A stretch of 64,000 nt of DNA from Paraburkholderia metrosideri (GTDB lineage: Bacteria; Pseudomonadota; Gammaproteobacteria; Burkholderiales; Burkholderiaceae). Position 1 is the stretch's first letter, and each line of letters starts with the position of its first letter. The notes beneath the pieces were generated by a model. That model did no database searches and was not told the origin of the DNA. It worked only from the letters and a program-made list of their open reading frames with translations. The stretch covers positions 1-64,000 of the forward strand of contig NZ_CAJHCP010000019.1 of the NCBI RefSeq assembly GCF_904848625.1. Reading direction: 5' to 3'. This document shows, in pieces, positions 38,256 through 46,696 of the stretch. A program made the translations under genes and the position numbers.

Positions 38256-39073
38256 GGCTGACCTCCGCCGATGCCGAAGTCCGCCGCCAGCGGCGTCTTG
38301 CTCGGGTAGTGGAATTTGAACGGGCCGTCCGGCGCGCCGTCGATGAACTGTCGCACCGTTGGATCGGTGGACGCGCGCAGTTCGGCGGGGGTGCCCTCGG
38401 CGTGAACGCCGCCGTTGGCGAGAAAGTAGACGTAATCGGCGATCGCGAACGATTCTGGCACGTCGTGTGTGACGAGGATCGACGTGGCGCCAAGTGCCTG
38501 ATTCAGCGCGCGAATCAGGTTCGCGGTAATACCGAGCGAGATAGGATCGAGACCGGCGAAGGGCTCGTCGTACATCATCAGCTCGGGGTCGAGCGCGATG
38601 GCTCGCGCCAGCGCGACCCGCCGCGCCATGCCGCCCGAAATTTCCGACGGCAACAGGTCACGCGCGCCGCGCAGACCGACCGCGTTGAGCTTCATCAACA
38701 CGAGATCGCGCAGCAAATCTTCGGGAAGATCGGTGTGCTCGCGCAGTGCAAAGGCGACGTTTTCGAACACCGACATGTCGGTGAACAGCGCGCCAAACTG
38801 GAACAGCATGCCCATCTTGCGGCGCAGCGCGTACAGGCCGTCACGCGTTTGCTGGCCGATGTCCTGGCCCTGGAACAGGATCTGGCCGCGCTGTGCGCGC
38901 ACCAGACCGCCGATCAGGCGCAGCACCGTGGTCTTGCCGCACCCCGAGCCGCCCATGACCGCGACGACCTGGCCGCGCTTGAAGCGCAAATTCAGGTTCG
39001 ACAGGACGAGCCGGTCGCCGTAACCGAAGTCGACGTCACGCAGCTCGAGTAAGGTCTCGGGGGAGGAAGACAC
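38252..39073 (-). CDS. mlaF: Phospholipid ABC transporter ATP-binding protein MlaF
   Basis: A 273-residue ABC ATPase. Walker A is GGSGCGKTT, signature ISGGMARR, Walker B LMMYDEPFAGLDP and switch His in LVTHDVPESF. The C-terminal LRASTDPTVRQFIDGAPDGPFKFHYP is typical of MlaF. The start is a GTG at 39073 with AGGA upstream. It is the first gene of the mlaFEDACB operon. A TATAAT element lies 33 bp upstream. Confidence 0.95.
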   Translation of the reverse strand: MSSSPETLLELRDVDFGYGDRLVLSNLNLRFKRGQVVAVMGGSGCGKTTVLRLIGGLVRAQRGQILFQGQDIGQQTRDGLYALRRKMGMLFQFGALFTDMSVFENVAFALREHTDLPEDLLRDLVLMKLNAVGLRGARDLLPSEISGGMARRVALARAIALDPELMMYDEPFAGLDPISLGITANLIRALNQALGATSILVTHDVPESFAIADYVYFLANGGVHAEGTPAELRASTDPTVRQFIDGAPDGPFKFHYPSKTPLAADFGIGGGQP

Positions 39074-39105
39074 GAAACTGACAGTCCTTTTACACGGAAG
39101 GCCGA

Positions 39106-39111
39106 ATTATA
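39106..39111 (-). promoter_or_regulatory. -10 element of the mla operon
   Basis: On the minus strand this is a perfect TATAAT, 33-38 bp upstream of the mlaF GTG. No good -35 lies 17 bp upstream; the nearest TTCACG is 21 bp away. The position fits transcription of mlaFEDACB with a leader of about 25 nt. Confidence 0.5.
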
Positions 39112-39167
39112 GGGCCATCATGCAAAAGCTGCCGTGAAGGGCCCTGTCCCTTTACGAAGTCTGACGA

Positions 39168-40271
39168 TTATTGCGTAAACCCTTGTTGCAGTGCAGAAAC
39201 CGCCGCGGCCGGATCGGCGGCTTCGGTTACGGCGCGCACCACTGCCGCGCAACCCACACCCGTGGCCAGCACTTCCGGCAACACCTGCAGGTCGATTCCT
39301 CCGATCGCCACCAGCGGAACGACGCCGTCGAGCAGGCGCACGTAACGAGCCAGCCGCCTGAGTCCCTGTGGCGCTGTCGGCATAACCTTTGTCGTGGTTG
39401 GGAAGACTGCGCCCAGCGCGATGTAGCTTGGCCGGAAGTGCAGCGCCTTCAGGATTTCGTAGAAACCGTGCGTCGACAGACCGAGCCGGATACCGGCGTC
39501 GGCCAGCGCCGACAGGTCGGCGGTATGCACGTCTTCCTGTCCCAGATGCACGCCATAGGCACGCGCTTCGAGCGCCGCCTGCCAGTGATCGTTGATGAAA
39601 ACCTGCGCATCGTGCGCGCGGCCGGCAGCCACGGAGCGGGCGATTTCGCGCTTCAGTTCGTCAGCGGGTTCGGCGGCTTTATGGCGCAACTGCACCGTCT
39701 TCACCCCGAAGCCGACCACGCGCTCGACCCACTCGGCAGTCGGCAGTACCGGATACAAGCCGAGCCGGTCGGGACAGCGTGGGAATGCTTGCGCCGGCGC
39801 AGCCGGCAAGCCGGTAAGACGCGGAAAGCGCGCGAGATCGGTCGGGAACGCGTCGTCCGCACGGGTTTCATCGCCGTCGCGCCAGGCCAGCGCCAGAACC
39901 AGCGCGTCATGCGGATCGAAACCGCAGTCCAGAAACGCGGCCAGTGCAGGGATCCAGTCTTCCGCCAGATGGCCTTCGAGACGATACGTCTCGCCGCCCA
40001 GATGCAGCGCGGCGTTGCCCTGCGTGGCTTCAATCACGCCCGCGCCCTGCACCTGCCAGCGCGCGACCTGCTCGCCGTGCTGCTGCGCATCGGCGATCAC
40101 GATCAGGTCACCGCCGTTCGGCGCCTCCGGCGCGCTCAGGCAGATGCGCCACGGCGCGTGGGTCGGCGGCCAGTCGCCCAGACGGGCGCGGATGCGCTCG
40201 GTGGCTTCAACGAGTTCGTCAGCGGGCGGCCAGAACAGGTCGCGATCTTTCAATGCCAGTGTTTGCGTCAT
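39168..40271 (-). CDS. thiE: Thiamine phosphate synthase with an extra N-terminal domain
   Basis: A 367-residue protein. Residues from about 175 to the end are a ThiE barrel joining HMP-PP and thiazole phosphate: [52 protein letters not shown], and a glycine-rich [12 protein letters not shown]. Typical ThiE is only about 210 residues. The first 170 residues resemble the C-terminal end of a ThiD (HMP-P kinase) domain, with [23 protein letters not shown] and [11 protein letters not shown], but no kinase active-site GTGC motif. It overlaps thiG by 4 nt and is the last gene of the operon. Confidence 0.9.
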   Translation of the reverse strand: MTQTLALKDRDLFWPPADELVEATERIRARLGDWPPTHAPWRICLSAPEAPNGGDLIVIADAQQHGEQVARWQVQGAGVIEATQGNAALHLGGETYRLEGHLAEDWIPALAAFLDCGFDPHDALVLALAWRDGDETRADDAFPTDLARFPRLTGLPAAPAQAFPRCPDRLGLYPVLPTAEWVERVVGFGVKTVQLRHKAAEPADELKREIARSVAAGRAHDAQVFINDHWQAALEARAYGVHLGQEDVHTADLSALADAGIRLGLSTHGFYEILKALHFRPSYIALGAVFPTTTKVMPTAPQGLRRLARYVRLLDGVVPLVAIGGIDLQVLPEVLATGVGCAAVVRAVTEAADPAAAVSALQQGFTQ

Positions 40272-41089
40272 GCGGCGCTCCCGTCTTGGTGCCAGAACGG
40301 CATGCCGACCACCGGCGTGCTCGCGTGCGCGCTTTCGCGCTCGGCCATCGGCCCCGCCAGATACGCCTGGCGGCCCGCCTCGACACCCAGCGCAAAGGCT
40401 CGCGCCATCGCATCGGGGTGGGTGGCCTGCGACACGGCCGTGTTCAGCAACACGCCGTCGAAGCCCCACTCCATCACCTGAGCCGCATGCGACGGCACGC
40501 CGAGTCCGGCGTCGACGATCAGCGGCACATCGGGCAAGCGTTCGCGCAACACGCGCAAGCCGTACGGATTGATCACGCCCTTGCCGGTGCCGATCGGTGC
40601 ACCCCATGGCATCAGCGCCTCGCAGCCCGCATCTAGCAGACGGCGCCCGATCACCAGGTCTTCGGTGCAGTACGGCAGCACTTTGAAGCCGTCCTTGACC
40701 AGTTGCGCAGCCGCTTCGATCAGCCCGATCGGGTCGGGTTGCAACGTGTAGTCGTCGCCGATCAGTTCGAGCTTGATCCAGTCAGTTTCGAAGATTTCGC
40801 GCGCCATGTGCGCGGTCGTCACCGCTTCGCCGACGGTCAGACAGCCAGCGGTGTTCGGCAGTAGCGGCACGCCGTGGCGCTTGAGCAGGTCGAAGAAGCC
40901 GGCTTCGGCGCCGCCCTCGTTCATCTGCCGGCGCAGTGCGACGGTCACCATGCCGGGGCGCGCGGCGTCGATCGAATCGGACAGCGATTGCAGCGACGGA
41001 TAGCGCGACGTACCGAGCAGCACACGGCTTTCAAAGGTCTGGCCGTAGAGCGTGAGCGCGTCGGCGGGCTGGGGGGAAGTCATTTGCAT
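40268..41089 (-). CDS. thiG: Thiazole synthase
   Basis: A 273-residue (beta/alpha)8 barrel forming the thiazole phosphate carboxylate of thiamine from DXP, dehydroglycine and ThiS thiocarboxylate. The substrate lysine is in [19 protein letters not shown]; other typical segments are [27 protein letters not shown] and [18 protein letters not shown]. The start at 41089 has GGAG nine nt upstream; a TTG at 41122 would overlap thiS. It overlaps thiE by 4 nt. Confidence 0.95.
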   Translation of the reverse strand: MQMTSPQPADALTLYGQTFESRVLLGTSRYPSLQSLSDSIDAARPGMVTVALRRQMNEGGAEAGFFDLLKRHGVPLLPNTAGCLTVGEAVTTAHMAREIFETDWIKLELIGDDYTLQPDPIGLIEAAAQLVKDGFKVLPYCTEDLVIGRRLLDAGCEALMPWGAPIGTGKGVINPYGLRVLRERLPDVPLIVDAGLGVPSHAAQVMEWGFDGVLLNTAVSQATHPDAMARAFALGVEAGRQAYLAGPMAERESAHASTPVVGMPFWHQDGSAA

Positions 41090-41118
41090 AGTCTTTGTCT
41101 CCGGCAAAACGTGGGCGC

Positions 41119-41316
41119 TCAACCGCCGGCCACGGGTTGCACGACATCGAGCCGGTCGCCCGGTTGCAGCGCGCGCGCCGCATGCTGGGTACGCGCGACG
41201 AAATCGCCATTCAGCGCGACCGCGAACGGCGGGCGCGCGCCGAACGCGGCGAGCGCATCGGCGACAGTCGCGCCCTCGGGCAGCGACAACGGCTTCTGAT
41301 TGATATGAATGTCCAT
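41119..41316 (-). CDS. thiS: Sulfur carrier protein ThiS
   Basis: A 65-residue ubiquitin-fold carrier that ends in the essential diglycine (QPVAGG), which is adenylated and thiocarboxylated before giving sulfur to ThiG. It begins [26 protein letters not shown]. The start at 41316 gives usual length. No thiF-like activating enzyme gene is in the operon. It lies 75 nt after thiO and 29 nt before thiG. Confidence 0.95.
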   Translation of the reverse strand: MDIHINQKPLSLPEGATVADALAAFGARPPFAVALNGDFVARTQHAARALQPGDRLDVVQPVAGG

Positions 41317-41390
41317 GGTGTTCGAATACGGTTCAATCGATGACGGAAGGGGCACGGTGCATTGCGCAGAACGTTAATGACGCGCAACGC

Positions 41391-42530
41391 TCATGCCGGC
41401 TCCCGCGTGGAATCCAGTTGAAAAAGTTCGCTCCAGCGCGCCGCGTGGCGCCAATCGGCGAACGCGTCGGCATCGCCAACGCGCCCGTCGAGCAAGGCCG
41501 ACGCGAAACGGACAGCCTCGTCGGCGACTTCGGGCACGATCATGTAGCCGTGCCGGTACAGGCCGTTCACGCGCAGCGTCTGCGCGCCGTCCCACAGCAA
41601 CGCCGGACGGTGGTCCGGCAAAGTCGGGCGGCACTGCGAATTCAATTCGAGAATGCGAGCCTCGCCAAAGCCCGGATGCACCGAAAACGCCGCGCTCAGC
41701 AGTTCGAGCGCCGAGCGTACGCTGACCGGCGACATATCTTCGCCTTCGACTTCGGTTGCGCCGATCACGTAGAGATCGTTCTCTTTCGGCGCGATATACA
41801 GCGGATAACGTGGATGCAGCAGCCGCACAGGCCGCGTCAGCTTGATGCCGGGTGCGTGCACACGCGCGACTTCGCCGCGAATGCCGCGCAGCGTGGGCAG
41901 CGCGGGTTTCGCGCCGAGACCCCGGCAGTCGACCGTGATGCGCGCGGGCGGCAGCGCGTTGTCGTCGACCGGGGTGTTCCAGTGGGTGTCGACTCCGCGC
42001 TGGGCGAGCCCCGCAGCCAAAGCGGCGAGCACCTGACGGTTGTCCAGTTGACCTTCGCGCGGCAGCAGCCAACCCTGATTGAAGCGGCCGGCCAGAGCGG
42101 GCTCCGCCGCGCCGACTTGCGCGCCCGCCAGCGTCACGAAACCGCCGTCGAGCAACTCGGCCGGCGCATTCGAGCGCACCCGGCGTTCGAACAACGGCGC
42201 TTCGGTGCGATCGGCGTGGTGCCAGACCACCAGCGTGCCGTTGCGCTGAAAGAACACCGGCTCGGGTAATTCGGCGAGCACTTGCGGCCAGGTATCGAGA
42301 GAACTCGCGCCCAACCGGGTGATCAGCAACTCGGCGCTGGCGGCTTCGGCGAGCGGCGCAAGCATCGCGGCGGCGACCCACGCGGCGGCCTGCGTACCGG
42401 CGGCGTCGCCACGCTCATACAGCGCCACGCGATGCCCCTGCCCCGCCAGTCGCCAGGCGACCAGCCGGCCGCAAAGGCCGCCGCCGAGCACGGCGAAATC
42501 GGGTTGAGTGGATGCAGGACGGTTCATCAT
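41391..42530 (-). CDS. thiO: Glycine oxidase ThiO
   Basis: A 379-residue DAO-family flavoprotein that oxidises glycine to the imine needed for thiazole formation. The FAD-binding motif is FAVLGGGLCGRLVAWRLAGQGHRVALYERGD at the N-terminus. The C-terminal part has NGLYRHGYMIVPEVADEAV, with the substrate-arginine region typical of ThiO. The start is ATG 42530 (GGAG five nt upstream) or 42527. It overlaps by 4 nt the stop of a short upstream ORF. It is the first enzyme gene after the TPP riboswitch. Confidence 0.92.
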   Translation of the reverse strand: MMNRPASTQPDFAVLGGGLCGRLVAWRLAGQGHRVALYERGDAAGTQAAAWVAAAMLAPLAEAASAELLITRLGASSLDTWPQVLAELPEPVFFQRNGTLVVWHHADRTEAPLFERRVRSNAPAELLDGGFVTLAGAQVGAAEPALAGRFNQGWLLPREGQLDNRQVLAALAAGLAQRGVDTHWNTPVDDNALPPARITVDCRGLGAKPALPTLRGIRGEVARVHAPGIKLTRPVRLLHPRYPLYIAPKENDLYVIGATEVEGEDMSPVSVRSALELLSAAFSVHPGFGEARILELNSQCRPTLPDHRPALLWDGAQTLRVNGLYRHGYMIVPEVADEAVRFASALLDGRVGDADAFADWRHAARWSELFQLDSTREPA

Positions 42531-42628
42531 GCGCGCTCCGTCCGGTTGCTGGCGGCAAGGCTGAAGCACGGCGCGTCAACGGCGACGCGGCGAAGAGCAA
42601 AACACATATCTGACGAGTAGGCGGTCAT
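42527..42628 (-). CDS. Short ORF in the thi leader, coupled to thiO
   Basis: A 33-residue frame starts at ATG 42628 with AAGGA six nt upstream and reads MTAYSSDMCFALRRVAVDA and onward to NRTERA. Its TGA overlaps the thiO ATG (ATGA), the same coupling used at thiG/thiE. The product is unknown. It could be a leader peptide that opens the thiO ribosome site, or a chance frame. It is placed between the TPP riboswitch and thiO, where the leader is otherwise unusually long. Confidence 0.4.
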   Translation of the reverse strand: MTAYSSDMCFALRRVAVDAPCFSLAASNRTERA

Positions 42629-42630
42629 CG

Positions 42631-42758
42631 AGTCCTTTCCGTACGGCAAAAAACGCACGTACCCAGGACGAAACCGGCGGGTGAAGCCGGCCGGACAACA
42701 CGCGCGCACTGTATGTACGGACGCCGCCCGGCGGGGAATGGAAGATTGGCTGCTTCCG
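42631..42758 (-). other. Riboswitch expression platform region
   Basis: Between the aptamer and the short ORF, the minus strand has a CCGGC-TTCACCC-GCCGG hairpin (42674-42690) followed by TTTCG. This is a weak terminator candidate. A GC-rich segment GCCGGGCGGC at 42726-42735 could pair alternatively. The mechanism cannot be decided by eye. Confidence 0.3.
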
Positions 42759-42865
42759 GAAACTTCCCGCGCCGGTATTACCCGGATCGGGTGCAAAGGG
42801 TCTCTCTCAGCCTCGCCGCTACGGCATGAAAATCACGCCGCCTGGGGGCGAAGCACCCCTGTTTC
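42759..42865 (-). promoter_or_regulatory. TPP riboswitch (THI element) for the thi operon
   Basis: On the minus strand the conserved parts of the TPP aptamer occur in order: AGGGGTGC (42853-42860), GGCTGAGA (42805-42812), then CCCTTTGCACCCGATCCGGG and TAATACCGGCG to about 42769. The ends GAAAC (42861-42865) and GTTTC (42759-42763) can close stem P1. Binding of thiamine pyrophosphate should lower expression of thiO-thiS-thiG-thiE. About 230 nt separate it from thiO. Confidence 0.93.
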
Positions 42866-43066
42866 GTCGAAGGTCATTAGACCATAAAACGCGCGGAGCC
42901 CGCAAACCAGCGGCTCGCCGCGTCGACCGGATTTGATCCGGCCCGCTATTTCTTTGCGTGAATGTGGCGAGGGGCGGCGCTCTGGCACAATGCGTGAACG
43001 CACGCCGTCGACACGCGGCGCGAACGGCCTGTCGAGCCGGTCACGCCAGGGCGGCATGAGGCGAAA

Positions 43067-43098
43067 CCCTTAAGCGAAAATTAATTTTCGCTTAAGGG
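43067..43098. repeat. Perfect 32-bp palindrome
   Basis: The left arm CCCTTAAGCGAAAATT (43067-43082) is followed at once by its exact reverse complement AATTTTCGCTTAAGGG (43083-43098). Three more bases pair on each side after one mismatch (GAA at 43063-43065 with TTC at 43100-43102). The AT-rich centre contrasts with the surrounding GC-rich DNA. It is about 205 bp upstream of the ABC transporter start and may be an operator or a terminator-like hairpin. Confidence 0.85.
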
Positions 43099-43229
43099 CT
43101 TCACGCCAGAATCGCACGCTCACCCGGACGCGCGTTCGTCGAGTACGACGCCCGGGCATGCACCGGGAACCCACCCCGAGCAGCCCCAGAACCGGGCCTG
43201 CTCGCAAGGGAAACCCCGGCGCGAGCCAA

Positions 43230-43265
43230 CCATTCAGGTGAGCCCAACCGGGCCTGCCTGAATGG
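43230..43265 (+). repeat. Nested hairpin in the ABC transporter leader
   Basis: CCATTCAGG (43230-43238) pairs with CCTGAATGG (43257-43265), and the loop contains a second hairpin, GCCC-AACC-GGGC. If transcribed, it would form a stable structure about 40 nt upstream of the start codon and could affect translation. Confidence 0.45.
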
Positions 43266-43302
43266 GCCAACCCAAATGGGCCAGCACTTCATCAGGACGC
43301 TC

Positions 43303-45054
43303 ATGACACCGACCACCACTGCCAGCCCCGCGCTGCCGCCCGACGAAAAAGTCTCCGCCTGGAGCCTGATCAAACCTTACTGGGTCTCCGAAGAACGAAA
43401 AACGGCGTGGGGTTTGCTCATCGCGATCATCGTGATGAATCTGCTGGTCGTGTGGATCAACGTCCGGCTGAACCGCTGGAGCGCCGACTTCTACAACGCG
43501 CTGCAATCGAAGAACGTGCATGACTTCCCGCACCTGCTGCTGGTGTTCTCGGGACTCGCGTTCGGCTTCATCATTCTCGCGGTATATGGACGTTATCTGC
43601 GTCAGATGCTCGGCTTCCGCTGGCGTCAGTGGCTCACCACCCGTTACCTGAACGAGTGGCTGAAAGACAGCGCGTTCTACCGGATCGAACGCGACCGCCT
43701 CACCGACAACCCCGACCAGCGGATCAGCGACGACCTCCAGTCGTTCGCGACCAGCACGCTGTCGCTGACGCTCGATCTGCTGTCCACGGTCGTCACGCTG
43801 GTGTCGTTCATCACGATCCTGTGGTCGCTGGCGGGCGCGCTGTCCATCTCGCTCGGCGGCATGCCGCTGCAGATTCCCGGTTATATGGTGTGGGCCGCCG
43901 CGCTCTATGCGGTGGTCGGCTCGCTGATCATCCAGAAGGTCGGCCATCCGCTCGTGCCGATCAATTACCAGGCGCAGAAAGTCGAGGCCGACTTCCGTTT
44001 CGGCCTGATCCGGCTGCGCGAGAACGCCGAGCAGATCGCGTTCTACAACGGCATGGAGACCGAGAAGACGAACGCGCACACGCTGTTCGGCCGGATCCGC
44101 GACAACTGGTGGCAGGTGATGAAGTACACGAAGCGTCTCACCTTCGTGCTGAGCTTCTATGGCCAGATCGCGATCATCTTCCCGATCGTGGTCGCCGCGC
44201 CCCGCTACTTTGCCGGCGCCTTCTCGTTCGGCGTGCTGATGCAGATTTCCAGCGCGTTCGGCACCGTCAGCGATTCGTTTTCATGGTTCATCAACAGTTA
44301 CGGCAGTTTGGTCGAATGGCGCGCTACCGTGAACCGGTTGCGCGAATTCAAGCGCGTCGTGCATGCGCCGCGTCTGAAGGAATCGGTGTCGCCGGCCACC
44401 GAGCATGGTGGCATCAACCTGCATTTCGTCGATGACGACGGGCTCTCCACCGACGGCCTCAAGCTCGCGCTGCCGAACGGCACCCCGCTGTCGCGAATCC
44501 GCGATATCGCGATCAAGCCGGGCTCGCGCTGGCTGGTGCGCGGTCCCTCCGGTGCGGGCAAGAGCACGTTGATGCGCGCGCTCGCCGGTTTGTGGCCGTT
44601 CGGCGACGGCGCGATCGACGCGCCGGTCAACGCCCGCATGATGTTCATCCCGCAGGTCAGCTACATGCCGATCGGCACACTGAAGGCGGCGCTGGCCTAT
44701 CCGTCCGCGGCAGACACTTATACCGACGACGAATGCCGCGAAGCGCTCGTTACCTGCCATCTGTCGGAATACGCGGACCGCCTGCAGGAATCGGGGCACT
44801 GGACGCGCATTCTGTCGCCGGGCGAGCAACAACGTCTGGCCGGCGCGCGGGTGCTGCTGCACAAGCCCGACTATCTGTTCCTCGACGAAGCAACCAGCGC
44901 GCTCGACGCGGAAAACGAAGCGCGTCTTTATCGCCTGTTCACGGAGCGCTTGCCGAAGGCGGCAATTGTCAGCGTCGCGCATCGCGAGTCGCTGGCTGCA
45001 TTCCACGAAGAAACGCTCGACGTCGAGCGCGCCGGCGAACCTGTCGCGGCATGA
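43303..45054 (+). CDS. ABC transporter, fused membrane-ATPase, ABCD/SbmA-like (YddA type)
   Basis: A 583-residue half-transporter. The N-terminal domain with about six helices is of the SbmA/BacA-like ABC_membrane_2 type: WINVRLNRWSADFYNALQ, WRQWLTTRYLNEWLKDSAFYRIE and DNPDQRISDDLQSF are diagnostic. The ATPase domain has Walker A GPSGAGKST near residue 415, signature LSPGEQQRL near 504 and Walker B YLFLDEATSALD. Relatives handle peptides, cobalamin or acyl-CoA; the substrate here is unknown. ATG 43303 has AGGA upstream; ATG 43276 has none. It overlaps the SDR gene by 4 nt. Confidence 0.88.
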   Translation: MTPTTTASPALPPDEKVSAWSLIKPYWVSEERKTAWGLLIAIIVMNLLVVWINVRLNRWSADFYNALQSKNVHDFPHLLLVFSGLAFGFIILAVYGRYLRQMLGFRWRQWLTTRYLNEWLKDSAFYRIERDRLTDNPDQRISDDLQSFATSTLSLTLDLLSTVVTLVSFITILWSLAGALSISLGGMPLQIPGYMVWAAALYAVVGSLIIQKVGHPLVPINYQAQKVEADFRFGLIRLRENAEQIAFYNGMETEKTNAHTLFGRIRDNWWQVMKYTKRLTFVLSFYGQIAIIFPIVVAAPRYFAGAFSFGVLMQISSAFGTVSDSFSWFINSYGSLVEWRATVNRLREFKRVVHAPRLKESVSPATEHGGINLHFVDDDGLSTDGLKLALPNGTPLSRIRDIAIKPGSRWLVRGPSGAGKSTLMRALAGLWPFGDGAIDAPVNARMMFIPQVSYMPIGTLKAALAYPSAADTYTDDECREALVTCHLSEYADRLQESGHWTRILSPGEQQRLAGARVLLHKPDYLFLDEATSALDAENEARLYRLFTERLPKAAIVSVAHRESLAAFHEETLDVERAGEPVAA

Positions 45055-45854
45055 GCGACGCCGGCCGCGAGCGGGGCGATGTGGCCGGCGCGACAGCCGA
45101 TCGCGTCGTGCTGATCACCGGCGCAGGGTCCGGGATTGGCGCGGCGCTGGCGCGTCGCATCGCGGCGCCGCGGCAGTCTTTGATGCTGCACTCGCGTGGG
45201 GCCGACGAGGCAGCCCGCAATCGTCTCACGCAGGTTGCCGCCGAATGCAGCGCTAGCGGTGCAACTTGCGCAACGGTGTTCGGCGATCTCGCCGAGCGGG
45301 GCGCGGCGCAACAGGTGGTCCATCAGACTTTGGTGAAGTTCGGCGCACTCGATCAACTGGTCGCCAACGCAGGGCATGCGCAGCGTCAGACACTCGATTC
45401 GCTCGATCCCGATTCATTGCGCGCCGCTTTCGACGCAATGCCCGCTGCGTTCGGCTCGCTCGTCAACCAGGCGACGCCCGCGCTAAAAGCGTCAAGGTGT
45501 GGCCGCGTGATCGCGCTGAGTTCGTTCGTCGCGCATCGCTATCGCGCCGACACCCCGTTCGCCGCGACGGCGGCGGCAAAAGCAGCCCTCGAATCGCTGG
45601 CTAAAACCGCAGCCGCAGAACTGGCGCCGCACGGCGTCACGGTCAATTGCGTTGCGCCCGGCTATACCCGTAAAGATCGCGGTCCAACTGCCGATAATGC
45701 TTCGGTATGGGATCGCGCCGCCGAAGCGACACCGCTCGGCCGTGTCGCAGAACCTGCCGATATCGCCGCGCTGATCGCGTTTCTTCTGTCGGACGAAGCT
45801 CGACACATCACGGGGCAGGTGATTCATATCGACGGCGGTCTCACGCTCGGCTAA
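45051..45854 (+). CDS. SDR-family oxidoreductase-like protein lacking the catalytic Tyr
   Basis: A 267-residue Rossmann protein of the short-chain dehydrogenase family. The cofactor motif LITGAGSGIGAALA (22-35), VANAGHA (104-110) and GQVIHIDGG near the end are clear. The active-site Tyr of Y-x-x-x-K is Thr173 (TAAAK, codon ACG at 45567-45569), while Lys177 and the Ser pair 157/158 remain. It may therefore be a non-canonical enzyme or a binding protein. Translation is coupled to the ABC transporter gene (ATGA overlap), which suggests a joint role. The substrate is unknown. Confidence 0.85.
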   Translation: MSDAGRERGDVAGATADRVVLITGAGSGIGAALARRIAAPRQSLMLHSRGADEAARNRLTQVAAECSASGATCATVFGDLAERGAAQQVVHQTLVKFGALDQLVANAGHAQRQTLDSLDPDSLRAAFDAMPAAFGSLVNQATPALKASRCGRVIALSSFVAHRYRADTPFAATAAAKAALESLAKTAAAELAPHGVTVNCVAPGYTRKDRGPTADNASVWDRAAEATPLGRVAEPADIAALIAFLLSDEARHITGQVIHIDGGLTLG

Positions 45855-46119
45855 GCGAATCCCGCTGGCTAGCTCTGGCGAACCGCCCGCTCTACCCGGC
45901 AAACCTCCATCACCTGGCTCGCCCGCGCATCCCCGCCGTCCTCCGGCAATATCCCGAAAGACCGCGAAATACCCCGAAATACCCCACAACAATTCGAAAG
46001 CATTTGCGAAGCGGGCGGGCTGTTCCGCGCTTTGAAAATGCCGTCCGGCAGCGACGATAGTCGTGCGGGCCGTCTCACGTCCGCCCACATGTCATTCACT
46101 GCTACAGGACTCTCTGCAC

Positions 46120-46581
46120 ATGTCATCCGATCGCCGCTCCTCTGCTTTGACCCAGCGCCTTGCGCTGGCTTTCGGCTCAGCCCTGCTGCTCACGTGTGCC
46201 GCGCACGCAGCGCAAGCCGCCCAAGCCACCGAGCCTGCCGATGTTTGTCCCGCGCTCAAACACATCGTCGACGCCACCGATTTCAAGCACTTGCAAACGC
46301 AACCGGACGCGCAATTGCCCGGCGTCGCGAGCGGCGATGACTGCAATTCCAGCAAGCACGCGTATGACTGCCACTGGCGCGCGCACTGGCAAGCCGACGG
46401 CGTGATCAACGATCCGCTCGAAGAAATCGGCGCCGACATCGCCGCGTGTTTCCCGAACGTCGTGCACGACATCAACACGCCGACGCGTCAGCATTTCATC
46501 GTGAAGACAGACGACCGCCGGGTCAGCGTCACGGCGAGCGTTCAAGGACAAAACGAATTGCGCCTGCGCGTGGTTCGCTAA
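46120..46581 (+). CDS. Secreted hypothetical protein
   Basis: A 153-residue protein I do not recognise. It has an N-terminal signal peptide (about 1-36, with AFGSALLLTCAAHAAQA), and the mature part has four cysteines (in ADVCPAL, DDCNSS, YDCHWRA and AACFPN) that could form two disulfide bonds in the periplasm. The ATG at 46120 has AGGA eleven nt upstream; an in-frame frame start at 46063 is less likely. It is the first of several small envelope proteins on this stretch. Confidence 0.65.
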   Translation: MSSDRRSSALTQRLALAFGSALLLTCAAHAAQAAQATEPADVCPALKHIVDATDFKHLQTQPDAQLPGVASGDDCNSSKHAYDCHWRAHWQADGVINDPLEEIGADIAACFPNVVHDINTPTRQHFIVKTDDRRVSVTASVQGQNELRLRVVR

Positions 46582-46696
46582 TACCGCCGCTGAAGCCGTC
46601 GCTAACCCAAGGGCCGAAACGCAGTCCTGAACGCTGCCACCCATTGTTGTCCGCTGCGATCCCGCCTCTCCTCTGACCGCCACCAGGCACCGCCTC

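Larger units (their letters stand above)
42866..43302. other. Divergent intergenic region thi / ABC transporter
   Basis: This stretch has no convincing gene. It holds the promoter for the thi transcript on the left, a 32-bp perfect palindrome at 43067-43098, a nested hairpin at 43230-43265 and twelve-base direct repeats AACCGGGCCTGC near 43192 and 43245. Confidence 0.45.
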
